A stretch of DNA of 64,000 nt from DASUAS01 sp963720765 (GTDB taxonomy: Bacteria > Actinomycetota > Acidimicrobiia > IMCC26256 > DASPTH01): positions 134,039-198,038 of the forward strand of contig CAVRGS010000005.1 of the NCBI GenBank assembly GCA_963720765.1. Direction: 5' to 3'. The position numbers and the translations under genes are program-made. The notes under the pieces were generated by a model. That model worked only from the letters and a program-made list of their open reading frames with translations. It made no database searches and was not told the DNA's origin. Below are positions 27,049 through 37,429 of the stretch, one piece after another; the stretch's first letter is position 1, and each line of letters begins with the position of its first letter.

Positions 27049-28731
27049 GTGAGCCAGCCGGCCCCCGATCCGCGCCGGTGGATCACGTTGGCGGTCGTCG
27101 TCGTCGCCGCACTGATCGTCGTGCTCGACAACTCGGTGCTGACGGTCGCGATCCCGACGATCCTGCGCGACTTCCACACCACCCTGCCCGCGGTCGAGTG
27201 GGTGATCACGGGGTACGCGCTCACCTTCGCCAGCCTCCTCATCATCGGCGGGCGCCTGGCCGACGTGTTCGGTCAGCGCCGCATCTTCATCGTCGGCGCG
27301 TCGCTGTTCTGTGCCGGATCACTCCTCGCCGCGCTGTCCTGGAACATCCCGAGCCTGATCGTCGGCGAGGCGATCATCGAAGGCATCGGCGCGTCGTTGA
27401 TGCTCCCGACCACGCTCTCGATCATCTCCACCACGTTCCACGGACGCGAGCGCGCCACTGCGTTCGCGGCCTGGGGCGGGACGGTCGGCGTGGGGGTGGC
27501 ACTCGGTCCCGTGATCGGCGGGTTCCTCACCACCAACTACACGTGGCGGTGGGCCTTCGGCATCAACGTGATCGTGGCGCCACTCGCCATCCTGGGCGTG
27601 TTGCTGTTCGTCCGCCGCGATCGCCCGGCGACCAGGCGCACGAGCATCGACGTCCCGGGTGCGTGTCTGATCGCGCTCGGGATGTTCCTGTTCGTGTTCG
27701 CGCTCAGTGAGGGCGCGCGCTACGGCTGGTTCCGCCCGCTCCAGGCGCTCAGCATCGGCGGAGCCGAGGTCTGGTCCTCGGACCTCGGCGTCTCGTTCAT
27801 CCCGCTGGTGATGCTCGTCGCGCTCGCGATCCTCTTCGCGTTCTTCAAGCTCGAACGGTGGAAGGAGCGCCACGACCGCAGTCCGCTGTTCGAATTCGGA
27901 CAGCTGCGCCACCGCGGCTTCCGGTACGGGCTGATCACCACCAGCGCGCTGGCCATGGGCCAGATGGGCATGTTCTTCGTCCTGCCCGTCTTCCTGCAGG
28001 ACGCCAAGCACCTGAGCGCCGAGACCAACGGCTTCTGGATGCTCCCGTTCGGCGTGTGCATCGTCATCGGATCCCAGCTCGGCGGCTACCTCACGCGGTA
28101 CACGAGCGTCGCGCGCGTCGTGCAGCTCGGACTCGTGCTCGAGGTCGTCGGGCTCGTGTTCGTGGCGTTCGTCGTCGACCCGAGCATGAAGTTCGTCGAC
28201 CTGTTGGTGCCCTACGGCCTCTTCGGGTTCGGCATCGGCTTCACGAGTTCGCAGCTCACCAACGTGATCCTCTCCGACATCCCACCCGAGAAGTCGGGGG
28301 TGGCCAGCGGCACCAACTCCACCGTGCGCCAGGTCGGCGCCGCGCTCGGCGTCGCGGTGGTCGGTTCGGTGTTCGCGAGCCTCACCGTGTCGCGCACCCT
28401 CGCGGCGGTGAAGTCGGCCGCGCTCCCGGCCTCGCTACGAGACACCGCGGTCGCGGGCGTGCACGCGCAGGGTGCGTCGTTCCCGGTACCGCGAGGCACC
28501 GGGGCCGTCGACGCCGCGACGCTCAGCCACGCGCTGGCCACCGGCATCACCGAAGCAGTGCGCCCCGCGCTGCTGCTGGCCGCCGGGTTCGTGGCGGTGG
28601 GAGCTGTCCTCTCGCTGCTGCTGCCGCGCACCCCGCCGATCACCGGCGAGCCCGAACCGCTGATCGAGGCGCTGGTTGCGATCGAGCCGGCGGAACCCGA
28701 CCCCGAAGTGGTGCTCAGCCGGGAGGGATAG
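27049..28731 (+). CDS. MFS transporter, DHA2 family
   Basis: An unbroken 560-residue frame from GTG 27049. LIVVLDNSVLTVAIPTILRDFHTTLPAVEWVITGYALTFASLLIIGGRLADVFGQRR shows TM1, TM2 and motif A, and GVALGPVIGGFLTTNY is motif C. A long cytoplasmic central loop (FFKLERWKERHDRSPLFEFGQLRHRGFRYG) separates the halves. It is the only intact one of the four DHA2 proteins here. Coexpression with the upstream SDR would fit export of a hydroxylated or oxidised compound, which is inference. Confidence 0.88.
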   Translation: MSQPAPDPRRWITLAVVVVAALIVVLDNSVLTVAIPTILRDFHTTLPAVEWVITGYALTFASLLIIGGRLADVFGQRRIFIVGASLFCAGSLLAALSWNIPSLIVGEAIIEGIGASLMLPTTLSIISTTFHGRERATAFAAWGGTVGVGVALGPVIGGFLTTNYTWRWAFGINVIVAPLAILGVLLFVRRDRPATRRTSIDVPGACLIALGMFLFVFALSEGARYGWFRPLQALSIGGAEVWSSDLGVSFIPLVMLVALAILFAFFKLERWKERHDRSPLFEFGQLRHRGFRYGLITTSALAMGQMGMFFVLPVFLQDAKHLSAETNGFWMLPFGVCIVIGSQLGGYLTRYTSVARVVQLGLVLEVVGLVFVAFVVDPSMKFVDLLVPYGLFGFGIGFTSSQLTNVILSDIPPEKSGVASGTNSTVRQVGAALGVAVVGSVFASLTVSRTLAAVKSAALPASLRDTAVAGVHAQGASFPVPRGTGAVDAATLSHALATGITEAVRPALLLAAGFVAVGAVLSLLLPRTPPITGEPEPLIEALVAIEPAEPDPEVVLSREG

Positions 28732-28777
28732 GCGTCGGGGCACACGGGGGAACTCCGACGCGGTGATCGTCGCCGAC

Positions 28778-28794
28778 CCCGGCTGATCGCCGGG
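28778..28794. terminator. GC-rich hairpin between convergent genes
   Basis: CCCGGC-TGATC-GCCGGG forms a perfect 6-bp stem. A second, wider pair GCGTCGG/CCGACGC (28732-28761) begins right after the MFS stop. No T-run follows. Both lie in the 164-base gap between the MFS stop and the convergent PPOX gene, so bidirectional termination is plausible. Confidence 0.4.
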
Positions 28795-28895
28795 CGCCAC
28801 CGCTCGGCCAGGTGCGCCTGCTCCGGGAACACGACGGTCCCCTCGGCACACCTCCGCACGACGCGCCGGAGGCACCGACCGCGGTGTGGGAGCGT

Positions 28896-29282
28896 TCACG
28901 CCCGACCGAGCACCCGTTCCACGCTGATCTCGATCGCCACCCGCTCCGTGCTGGGGCGGGGCTCCTGGTAGCGCGTGGTGTAGCGCGCCACCGCGTCCGC
29001 GACCTCCGGTGGCTCGCGTGTGACACGCGCCGGACCTTCGAGCGACAGCCACCGCCCGCCGTCGACCTGCGCCACCGCGCCGCGCCCGGTGCGTTCCACG
29101 TTGCGCACCTTCTGCGAGCCCTCGCGGGTGATCACGCGCACGAGGAGAGCGTCGGCGTCCCACGTGAACCCGACCGCACAGACGTGCAGCGTCCCGTCCT
29201 GCCTGGTGGTGCTCAGCGTCCCGAGGTGGCGTTCGGCGAGGAACGCGTGCGCTTCCGGGGTGAGATCACGGGGTGCGGGCAT
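28896..29282 (-). CDS. PPOX-class F420/FMN-dependent oxidoreductase
   Basis: A 128-residue split-barrel flavoprotein of the pyridoxamine-phosphate-oxidase-like class. LAERHLGTLSTTRQDGTLHVCAVGFTWD and LLVRVITREGSQKVRNVERTGRGAVAQVDGGRWLSLEGPARV match the actinobacterial F420-binding branch, which has this TxxSxKVRNV-like loop. These proteins reduce small substrates or biliverdin with F420H2. The start is the ATG complementary to 29280-29282, 45 bases from the divergent SnoaL-like gene. Confidence 0.82.
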   Translation of the reverse strand: MPAPRDLTPEAHAFLAERHLGTLSTTRQDGTLHVCAVGFTWDADALLVRVITREGSQKVRNVERTGRGAVAQVDGGRWLSLEGPARVTREPPEVADAVARYTTRYQEPRPSTERVAIEISVERVLGRA

Positions 29283-29327
29283 CGCACCAGTGGATCACAG
29301 CGCGCGCCGTGGGCCAGACTCCGCACC

Positions 29328-29792
29328 ATGAGCACAGAGGAAGCGCGCAACCGGCAGGTGGTCGAGCGGTACTGGGAGGCGCACTTCCTGCGCGACTGGG
29401 ACCGCATGGCCACGTTCTTCTCCGACGACGCCCACTACACGGACGTCGGCGTCGACGGCCAGGGCGCGCGCGGACCGCAGCAGATCGTCGACCGGCTCAA
29501 GATCGGCATCGAGCCGCTGTCGGGCTACTACCACCACCCGCGCCACATGGTGGCCGAGGGTGACCTGGTGATCCTCGAGCACGTCGAGGAGTGGCAGTTC
29601 GCCACCGGCGAGGTGATCCTCCATCCGTTCGTCACGGTGATGGAGCTGCGCGACGGCACGATCGTCCGCTGGCACGACTACTCGAACATCGGGAACGTGA
29701 TCGACCACGCCCCGCAGTGGTGGATCGAGCGCATCGCCCAGGGGTACGCCGCGGTCGGGGCCGAAGCCGGAACGGGGGGCGAGCTCGCCTGA
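29328..29792 (+). CDS. SnoaL-like/limonene-epoxide-hydrolase-fold protein
   Basis: A 154-residue NTF2-like protein beginning at ATG 29328. VVERYWEAHFLRDWDRMATFFSDDAHYTDVGVDG is the classic opening of this fold, with an Asp in the pocket, and LEHVEEWQFATGEVILHPFVTVMELRDGTIVRWHDYSNI is the closing sheet. The RWHDY pattern resembles limonene-1,2-epoxide hydrolase-like proteins, but the substrate is unknown. The stop overlaps the next ATG (TGATG), so it is coupled to the acetyltransferase gene. Confidence 0.8.
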   Translation: MSTEEARNRQVVERYWEAHFLRDWDRMATFFSDDAHYTDVGVDGQGARGPQQIVDRLKIGIEPLSGYYHHPRHMVAEGDLVILEHVEEWQFATGEVILHPFVTVMELRDGTIVRWHDYSNIGNVIDHAPQWWIERIAQGYAAVGAEAGTGGELA

Positions 29793-30073
29793 TGGCCCTC
29801 ACGGTCACCGACAACCCTTCCCGCTCCCGGTACGAGCTCCATGACGACGAGCATCTCCTCGGGTTCACCGAGTACCACGAGCGCGACGACGGCGCGCTCG
29901 TCTTCCCCCACACCGTGATCTCGACGCCCAAGCGCGGCGCAGGCTACGGCGCCACGCTGGTGCAGGCGGCGCTCGACGACGTCCGGACGAAGGGCCGAAC
30001 GATCGTGGCCGAGTGCCCGTTCGTCGAGCGGTTCGTGGAGGAGCACCCCGACTACGCCGACCTGCTGGCCTGA
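29792..30073 (+). CDS. Small GNAT-like N-acetyltransferase (YjdJ type)
   Basis: A 93-residue minimal GNAT. The acetyl-CoA loop region is STPKRGAGYGATLVQAALDDVRTKG, followed by TIVAECPFVERFVEEHPDYADLLA. This is the pattern of the short acetyltransferase family that includes YjdJ and is related to human GTLF3B: a strand with conserved Cys and Phe, then the aromatic HPDY. Substrates are unproven. It is translationally coupled to the upstream SnoaL-like gene through TGATG. Confidence 0.82.
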   Translation: MALTVTDNPSRSRYELHDDEHLLGFTEYHERDDGALVFPHTVISTPKRGAGYGATLVQAALDDVRTKGRTIVAECPFVERFVEEHPDYADLLA

Positions 30074-30099
30074 GTCCACCCGGGCGTACCATTGTCACC

Positions 30100-31122
30100 A
30101 TGACCGACGCGGGCGTGCTCGCGGGCCGGCCCCTGGGCGGCATGGTGCCGGCGCCGCAATTGCTCACTCCTGGGCGCGAGACGGCACTCGTGCGCGCCGA
30201 CGGCCGTCCGCAGCCCGAGTTCCGCGACCGGTTGCGCAGCATTCCGTCGTGGCGCAACGCGCTGTCGGTGGCATCGGTGTGGCTGCAGGCCGATCGTGAT
30301 CGTCGGTCTCGCGGTCTGGTGGGGGAACCCGGTCGGGTACGCGGTCGCGTTCCTCCTGATGGGGCGCACGCACGCGCAGCTCGCGTCGCTCATGCACGAG
30401 TCCGCGCACCGAGCTGCTGTTCGCGAACCGCCGCGCCAACGACGTCGTCGGGCGCTGGCTGCTCGGGTACCCCGAGCTTCACGTCGACCGACGCCTACCG
30501 CCGTGTGCACATGGCGCACCACCGCAAGGAATTCGGGCCCGACGAACCCGACATCCCGCTCTACGCGGGCTATCCGATCACCCGCGCCAGCTTCCGGCGC
30601 AAGCTGGTGCGCGACGCGACCGGCCGCACCGGCATGAGGCTGTTCCGCCAGCAGCTCGCCGGCTTCCGCTCGCCCGACGCGCGCGTGCGACACACGCTCT
30701 GGAAGATCGTGCTCGTGCAGGCCGTCCTGTTGGCCGCTGCCATCGCCGGCGGCGTGTGGTGGGTGTACCCGGCGTTCTGGGTGCTGCCCTACCTGACGGT
30801 GTGGCGGGTGATCAACCGGCTCCGCTCGATCGCCGAGCACGGTGGCATGGACGCATCAGCCGACCGGCGTGCCACCACGCACTCCGTCCGCCAGTCGTGG
30901 TGGTCACGCACGTTCCTCGTGCCCTTCCACATCGGCTGGCACCTCGCGCACCACGTCGACGCCGGGGTGTCGATGCGTCACCTCCCCGAGTACCACCGGG
31001 CGCTGCAGGAGTCGGGCTACGTCACGCCCACCCTCGAGTTCCCGAACTACCACGCGCTCTGGCGCGAGCTCCGCTCCGGGAACCGCGCTCGGAACCGGGC
31101 AGACGGGACGTCGAGTACGTAA
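30100..31122 (+). CDS. Fatty acid desaturase-type membrane di-iron protein (three frameshifts)
   Basis: About 339 residues after ignoring extra bases near 30293, 30413 and 30470. The three histidine clusters of the desaturase family are visible: HESAHR, HMAHHRKE and HIGWHLAHHV, plus EHGGMD. Hydrophobic helices lie before the first box and around residues 215-245. It may introduce a double bond or hydroxyl into an acyl chain, or act on a carotenoid or ceramide-like substrate. ATG 30100 is used. Confidence 0.82.
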   Translation: MTDAGVLAGRPLGGMVPAPQLLTPGRETALVRADGRPQPEFRDRLRSIPSWRNALSVASVWLQADRDRRSRGLVGEPGRVRGRVPPDGAHARAARVAHARVRAPSCCSRTAAPTTSSGAGCSGTPSFTSTDAYRRVHMAHHRKEFGPDEPDIPLYAGYPITRASFRRKLVRDATGRTGMRLFRQQLAGFRSPDARVRHTLWKIVLVQAVLLAAAIAGGVWWVYPAFWVLPYLTVWRVINRLRSIAEHGGMDASADRRATTHSVRQSWWSRTFLVPFHIGWHLAHHVDAGVSMRHLPEYHRALQESGYVTPTLEFPNYHALWRELRSGNRARNRADGTSST

Positions 31123-31131
31123 GCTCAGGGC

Positions 31132-31573
31132 GTGGAGCAGTGGTTCCAGAACACACGAGGTGTGGTCATCATCGTGCTCGCGGTCATCACGGGCGCGGTG
31201 TTGCTCGCGATCGAACCCGGTGACGGGTTCCCGACCGCAGCCAGCAGCAGCGTCCGGTGGCGACACCGCGACCGTCACCACGATCACCACGTTGCCGCAG
31301 GTGACCACCACCACCGTCCCGGCGCACCCCACCATCCAAGAGGGCACGCCCGACACCGCGAACACGACGATCCTCCAGCAGCGCCTCAACGCCCTGGGGT
31401 ACGACGTCGGCACCCCCGACGGCAGCTTCGGCTCCGGCACCAAGGCCCAGGTCGTCAAGTTCCAGACCGACAAGGGCATCACCCCGGCCGACGGCGTGGT
31501 GAACGCGGCCACGTGGAACGCGCTGCTGGCCGCTCCCAGCTCCGCCGCCACGACCACCACCACGGCCAAGTAA
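31132..31573 (+). CDS. Membrane-anchored peptidoglycan-binding protein (one frameshift)
   Basis: GTG 31132 opens a 146-residue protein. An N-terminal signal anchor (GVVIIVLAVITGAVLLAI) is followed by a Thr-rich linker and a PG_binding_1 domain: ILQQRLNALGYDVGTPDGSFGSGTKAQVVKFQTDKGITPADGVVNAATWNAL. A Thr/Ala tail ends it. The domain should lie outside the membrane and contact the cell wall. An extra base near 31255 joins AASS to GGDTATVTT. It follows the desaturase by nine bases. Confidence 0.8.
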
Positions 31574-31606
31574 CCGTCCGAACCGCGCGTCCCGAGACGC
31601 GACGAC

Positions 31607-31627
31607 GGCGCCCGTCGGGCGGGCGCC
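31607..31627 (+). terminator. Hairpin terminator after the peptidoglycan-binding gene
   Basis: GGCGCCCG-TCGGG-CGGGCGCC is a perfect 8-bp stem with a 5-base loop, starting 33 bases after the stop codon. There is no strong T-run after it, which is usual for high-GC actinobacteria. Confidence 0.6.
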
Positions 31628-31739
31628 GGCTTCTGTCGGTTGTCGGTGGTTGTCGGTGGCTCTGTCGGTGCGCCGGGCTCGACGCCGGTGCAGTCGACTC
31701 CTCAGTCGACTCGTGAGTCGGACCGGCCAGTTCGACCGG

Positions 31740-31943
31740 TCAGTTGACGGACGCGGCGCCGACGAGCACGAGGTCGGCGTGGACCCGGAAGTGGTTCGCA
31801 TTCGACACGCGAGGTGACCGGGGGGCACACATCGCGAGGTAGTTCGCCAGGGGGCTGGACATCGGGCCGGGAGCAACGAACTCGGCGTCGCTCTCCCAGT
31901 TGGTGGGCGGATACTCGGTCGTGGGCTCGAAGTGGTTGCTCAC
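31740..31943 (-). CDS. Small hypothetical protein with strong RBS
   Basis: GTG complementary to 31941-31943 is preceded on the minus strand by AGAGGAG at ideal spacing. The 67-residue product begins SNHFEPTTEYPPTNWESDAEFVAPGP and ends HADLVLVGAASVN. It has no signal peptide and no membrane helix. I do not recognise it, but the ribosome binding site and codon use support a real gene. The 170 bases beyond its start, up to xseA, hold no further gene, only the presumed divergent promoters. Confidence 0.5.
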   Translation of the reverse strand: MSNHFEPTTEYPPTNWESDAEFVAPGPMSSPLANYLAMCAPRSPRVSNANHFRVHADLVLVGAASVN

Positions 31944-32116
31944 GATCGCTCCTCTCTGCAGGTTCCCAGGAGTCACAGTACGGACGGGATGTAAACGCAG
32001 CGTGTCGAGCCCGCGACGGGCGGTCGACCAGTGGGGAACGAGTTTGTGGCAACGCGGGCGCCGCCGACCTGGGAATTCGGCGCCGGTGTCACAGCCAACC
32101 GTTACTGTCGCCACCG

Positions 32117-33601
32117 ATGGAGCCGGTCATGGAGCAGGCGTCGTTCGGGTTCACGGAGCCCGTCGCGGAGGACCCCACCTACTCCGTCGTCGAGCTGAAC
32201 TCGCTCGTGCGCGACGCCATCCGGCGCGCCCACCCCGACGAGCTCTGGGTGAAGGGCGAGGTCCAGAACCTCAGGAAGCGCAACGGCCACACCTACTTCA
32301 AGCTCGTCGAGAAGGCGGGCCGCGGCGACCGGATCCAGGGCCGCCTCGACGTTGCGCTGTTCAGCGACGACGCTCCGAAGGTGCGCCGTGCCCTGGCCGA
32401 GGTCCCGGGCGCGACATTGGGTGACGACGTCGAGGTGCGCATCCGGGGCCGGGTCCGCGTGCACCCGCCCACCGGTCAGTACCAGCTGGTGATGACGGGC
32501 ATCGACCCCGTGTTCACCGTCGGCCGGCTCGCGGCCAACCGTGAACAGGTGCTGCGGGTCCTGTCGGCGGAAGGTCTCCTGGGCGTCAACGGTGCGCTCG
32601 AGCTCGCACCGGTACCGCTGCGGGTGGGGCTGATCACCAGCGACGGCAGCGCCGCCTACCACGACTTCGTCGACGAGCTGGAGCGCTCGCCGTACGCGTG
32701 GCGCGTCGGCGTCGTCGACGTCGCGGTGCAGAGCGCGGGCGCGCCTCAGCGCATCAAGTGGGCGCTCGGTGAGCTGTCGCGGCTCGACCTCGACGTCGTC
32801 GTGCTCGCGCGGGGCGGCGGGGCTCGTGCCGACCTCGCGCCGTTCGACACCGAGCTGGTGGCGCGGGCGATCGCCGCCATGGACGTGCCGGTGTTCACCG
32901 GTGTCGGCCACGAGGTCGACCGCAGCGTCGCCGACGAGGTCGCCCACACCGCGTGCAAGACCCCCACGGCGTGTGCCCAGCTGCTCGTCCGTCAGGTCGA
33001 CGAGTTCGTCGGTGCGCTCGATCACGCATCGCAGCGTGTGGCGGCGCGCGCCCGGCAGCGGATGGCCGTCGCCGGACGCGAGCTCGACGATGCCGCGCGC
33101 CGGGCCCGTCGGAGCGCCACCACCGCCGTGGTGCGCGAGCACACCCGCCTCGACCGTGCCCACGGCCGCCTCGACGAGCTGGCCCGTCGTCGCACCGTCG
33201 ACCTCGGCGCGCACCTCGACACCTGCGCGCGCCGGGTCGCGGAGCTCGGTCGGCGCGCCACGCGTGACCGACGAGTCGCCGTGACGGCCCGCGAGCGAGA
33301 GCTCGTGTCCCACTCGCAGCACCACCTCGAGCGGGCGGCGATGCGGCTCGATCGCAGCGAGGCGGTCGTGCGCGCGCTCGATCCACGGCGCGTGCTGGAA
33401 CGGGGCTACTCCATCACCCGCGACGCCGACGGCCGCGTGCTGCGCGCCAGCGACGCGATCGCCGCAGGCGCGCTGGTGGAGACCGAGCTCGCGAGCGGAC
33501 GTGTCACCAGCCGCGTCGAGACGATCACCCCGACGATCGCACCGACGATCGCACCGACGATCGCACCGACGCAGACTTCCACGCAGGAGAGCACCAGTTG
33601 A
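32117..33601 (+). CDS. xseA: Exodeoxyribonuclease VII large subunit
   Basis: A 494-residue XseA. The N-terminal OB-fold carries YSVVELNSLVRDAIRR, LWVKGEVQN and GDDVEVRIRGRVRVHPPTGQYQL. The nuclease core has LARGGGARADLAPFD and VFTGVGHEVDRSVADEVAHTACKTPTA, the family signature with its catalytic Asp and His. A long Arg-rich coiled coil follows, then the GY-I-T closing motif. With XseB it degrades single-stranded DNA to oligonucleotides in repair. The last 15 residues include three TIAP repeats coded by exact 12-base repeats. Confidence 0.92.
   Translation: MEPVMEQASFGFTEPVAEDPTYSVVELNSLVRDAIRRAHPDELWVKGEVQNLRKRNGHTYFKLVEKAGRGDRIQGRLDVALFSDDAPKVRRALAEVPGATLGDDVEVRIRGRVRVHPPTGQYQLVMTGIDPVFTVGRLAANREQVLRVLSAEGLLGVNGALELAPVPLRVGLITSDGSAAYHDFVDELERSPYAWRVGVVDVAVQSAGAPQRIKWALGELSRLDLDVVVLARGGGARADLAPFDTELVARAIAAMDVPVFTGVGHEVDRSVADEVAHTACKTPTACAQLLVRQVDEFVGALDHASQRVAARARQRMAVAGRELDDAARRARRSATTAVVREHTRLDRAHGRLDELARRRTVDLGAHLDTCARRVAELGRRATRDRRVAVTARERELVSHSQHHLERAAMRLDRSEAVVRALDPRRVLERGYSITRDADGRVLRASDAIAAGALVETELASGRVTSRVETITPTIAPTIAPTIAPTQTSTQESTS
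33531..33566 (+). repeat. Three exact 12-base repeats inside the xseA 3' end
   Basis: CGACGATCGCAC is repeated three times without change and encodes the Thr-Ile-Ala-Pro units at the XseA C-terminus. The unit length keeps frame, so copy number could vary without damaging the downstream TTGA overlap with xseB. Confidence 0.75.
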
Positions 33602-33807
33602 CTGACGAGATCGGCTACACCGACGCCATGCGCGAGCTCGACGACATCCTCGAGGAGCTCGAGCGCGACGACCTCGACGTCGACGTGCTCGCCACCCGCG
33701 TCCAGCGGGCCAGCGAGCTGATCCAGCTCTGTCGCGGTCGCATCGCCCGCGCCCAGGCCGACGTCGACCGCGTCGTCACCGACCTCGAGTCGCTCGCGCC
33801 CGAGTGA
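33598..33807 (+). CDS. xseB: Exodeoxyribonuclease VII small subunit
   Basis: A 69-residue helical protein with the XseB pattern: YTDAMRELDDILEELERDDLDVDVLATRVQRASELIQLCRGRIARAQADVDRVV. It forms an alpha hairpin that binds the XseA coiled coil. The TTG start at 33598 overlaps the xseA TGA in a TTGA tetramer, so translation is coupled. A rare TTG start may keep its level tuned to XseA. It converges on sdhB six bases later. Confidence 0.9.
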   Translation: MTDEIGYTDAMRELDDILEELERDDLDVDVLATRVQRASELIQLCRGRIARAQADVDRVVTDLESLAPE

Positions 33808-33813
33808 TGGAAG

Positions 33814-34578
33814 TCAGGACTTCTGGCCGGTGAGCTTGCGGTTCTTGAACTGCGCCTTCACGTAGTCGCGGTTGAGGAGCGCGATGAAGTCGATGCTGAT
33901 CTCCTTCGGGCACGCCTTCTCGCACTCGCCGTGATTGGTGCAGGAACCGAAGTAGCTCTCCATCACCTCGACCATGTTGATCACCCGCTCGTAGCGCTGG
34001 GGCTGGCCCTGCGGGAGCAGGCCGAGGTGCGCGACCTTGGCCGCGGTGAACAGTTGCGCGGCCCCGTTGGGGCACGCAGCCACGCACGCGCCGCACCCGA
34101 TGCATGCAGCGGCGTCCATCGCCGCGTCCGCAGCTTCCTTGGGCACGAGGATCAGGTTGGCGTCGGGAGCGCTGCCGGTCGGCGCGCTGATGTAGCCGCC
34201 GGCCTCGACGATGCGGTCGAAGGCGCTGCGGTCGACCACCAGGTCCTTGATGATGGGGAAAGCCCTTGCTCGCCACGGCTCCACGACGACCTCGTCGCCG
34301 TCGTTGAACTTGCGCATGTGCAGCTGGCACGTCGCCGTGCCCTCCGACGGCCCGTGCGCGCGGCCGTTGATCATCATCGAGCACGAGCCGCAGATGCCCT
34401 CGCGGCAGTCGTGATCGAACGCGATCGGCTCGCGGCCCTGGGCGATCAGCCGATCGTTGACGACGTCGAACATCTCGAGGAACGACATCTCGGGACTGAT
34501 GTCAGTGGCGTCGATGTCCTCGAACGCGCCGGTGGCGTCGGTGCCGGCCTGGCGCCAGACGCGGAGCTTGAGATTCAT
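33814..34578 (-). CDS. sdhB: Succinate dehydrogenase/fumarate reductase iron-sulfur subunit
   Basis: A 254-residue iron-sulfur subunit. CREGICGSC (with a later Cys in ATCQLH) binds the [2Fe-2S] cluster, CIGCGACVAACP the [4Fe-4S] cluster, and CTNHGECEKACP the third cluster. It passes electrons from the flavoprotein to quinone through the membrane subunit. It lies 12 bases after sdhA and is last in the order sdhC-sdhA-sdhB. Stop TGA is complementary to 33814-33816. Confidence 0.93.
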   Translation of the reverse strand: MNLKLRVWRQAGTDATGAFEDIDATDISPEMSFLEMFDVVNDRLIAQGREPIAFDHDCREGICGSCSMMINGRAHGPSEGTATCQLHMRKFNDGDEVVVEPWRARAFPIIKDLVVDRSAFDRIVEAGGYISAPTGSAPDANLILVPKEAADAAMDAAACIGCGACVAACPNGAAQLFTAAKVAHLGLLPQGQPQRYERVINMVEVMESYFGSCTNHGECEKACPKEISIDFIALLNRDYVKAQFKNRKLTGQKS

Positions 34579-34590
34579 GCTGCCTTCCGC

Positions 34591-36509
<1,919 letters not shown>

Positions 36510-36513
<4 letters not shown>

Positions 36514-37306
36514 CTGGTCACGACTCCCGTGGTGATGAGCAGGGGCATGCTGATGTTGCCGACGGTGATGAGCGACCGCGAACCCGATCGCGAAGTAGCG
36601 GCGCCAGATGTTCCACCGCGGGTTGTTGAGCCCGAGGCTCTGGAACATGCTCCACGCGCCGTGGAAGATGTGGAACCCGAGCGCCAGCATCGCCACGATG
36701 TAGATGATCGCGACGGCCGGGCGGTCGAAGCTGGCGAAGAGGTTGTCGTACGGGTCGCCGCGCACGAAGTTGGGGTTCGCAGAGCCCCACGTGAGGTCGG
36801 CGAGGTGGAAGACGAGGAACAGCGCCACGATGATGCCGGTCCAGCGCATCGTGCGCGAGGCGAAGTTCGCCGCGATGTAGTCGCGCTTCGACTGGTACTT
36901 CGTGGGCCGGGCCTTCTGGTTCATCCGGGTGAGCTGGTACGCGGCGACGATGTGCCCGAAGAACGCGCCGATCAGCCCGATGCGCAGCACCCACAACAGG
37001 AACGAGCGCGGGAACGCCGGTTCGCCGACGTCACGCAACCACTCGCCGTAGACGTTCAGGTGCTCCTTCCCCAGGAACACCTTCGAGGTTGCCGATCATG
37101 TGTGCGAGCACGAAGCCCAGCAGCATGATCCCGGTGATCGCCATGACCCACTTCTTGCCGACCGCCGAGCGCCAGAACCGCACCAGGAAGTGACCCTGGG
37201 GTCGCGGAGCCGGGACCGGGGGACCCGTGTACCGCGCCAGCACGTCGGCGTCGTCGGCGCCGGCGTCCTGAGCAGCGGTCGAGAGCTCTTCCTCCACCTT
37301 CGCCAT
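36510..37306 (-). CDS. sdhC: Succinate dehydrogenase cytochrome b subunit (two frameshifts)
   Basis: About 264 residues with five hydrophobic helices, the b558-type single-subunit anchor. Helix 1 is KKWVMAITGIMLLGFVLAHMIGNL with a heme-ligand His, then FFGHIVAAYQLTRMNQKARP, GIIVALFLVFHLADL and FHIFHGAWSMFQSLGLNNP give further His ligands. Extra bases lie near 37085 and 36580; repaired, the last helix reads LITVGNISMPLLITTGVV. The start is the ATG complementary to 37304-37306. The family anchors SdhAB and reduces menaquinone. Confidence 0.87.
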
Positions 37307-37344
37307 GTCCGAAACGTACCTGGCACCGCTTGTGAACATGGGAT

Positions 37345-37362
37345 TGTGAGAGTTTTCTCAAA
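37345..37362. promoter_or_regulatory. Inverted repeat upstream of sdhC and the MoxR-like gene
   Basis: TGAGA-GTTT-TCTCA (37347-37360) is a perfect 5-bp inverted repeat inside the 123-base divergent gap between sdhC and the ATPase gene. It is AT-rich compared with its surroundings, so it may be an operator or part of a promoter. No regulator is assigned. Confidence 0.3.
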
Positions 37363-37429
37363 TGGCCGGCCGCGGATACGGTGGCCGAAGAGGGTCCTGG
37401 CGACCTTCCCCGACCCCAGGAGCGCGCGC

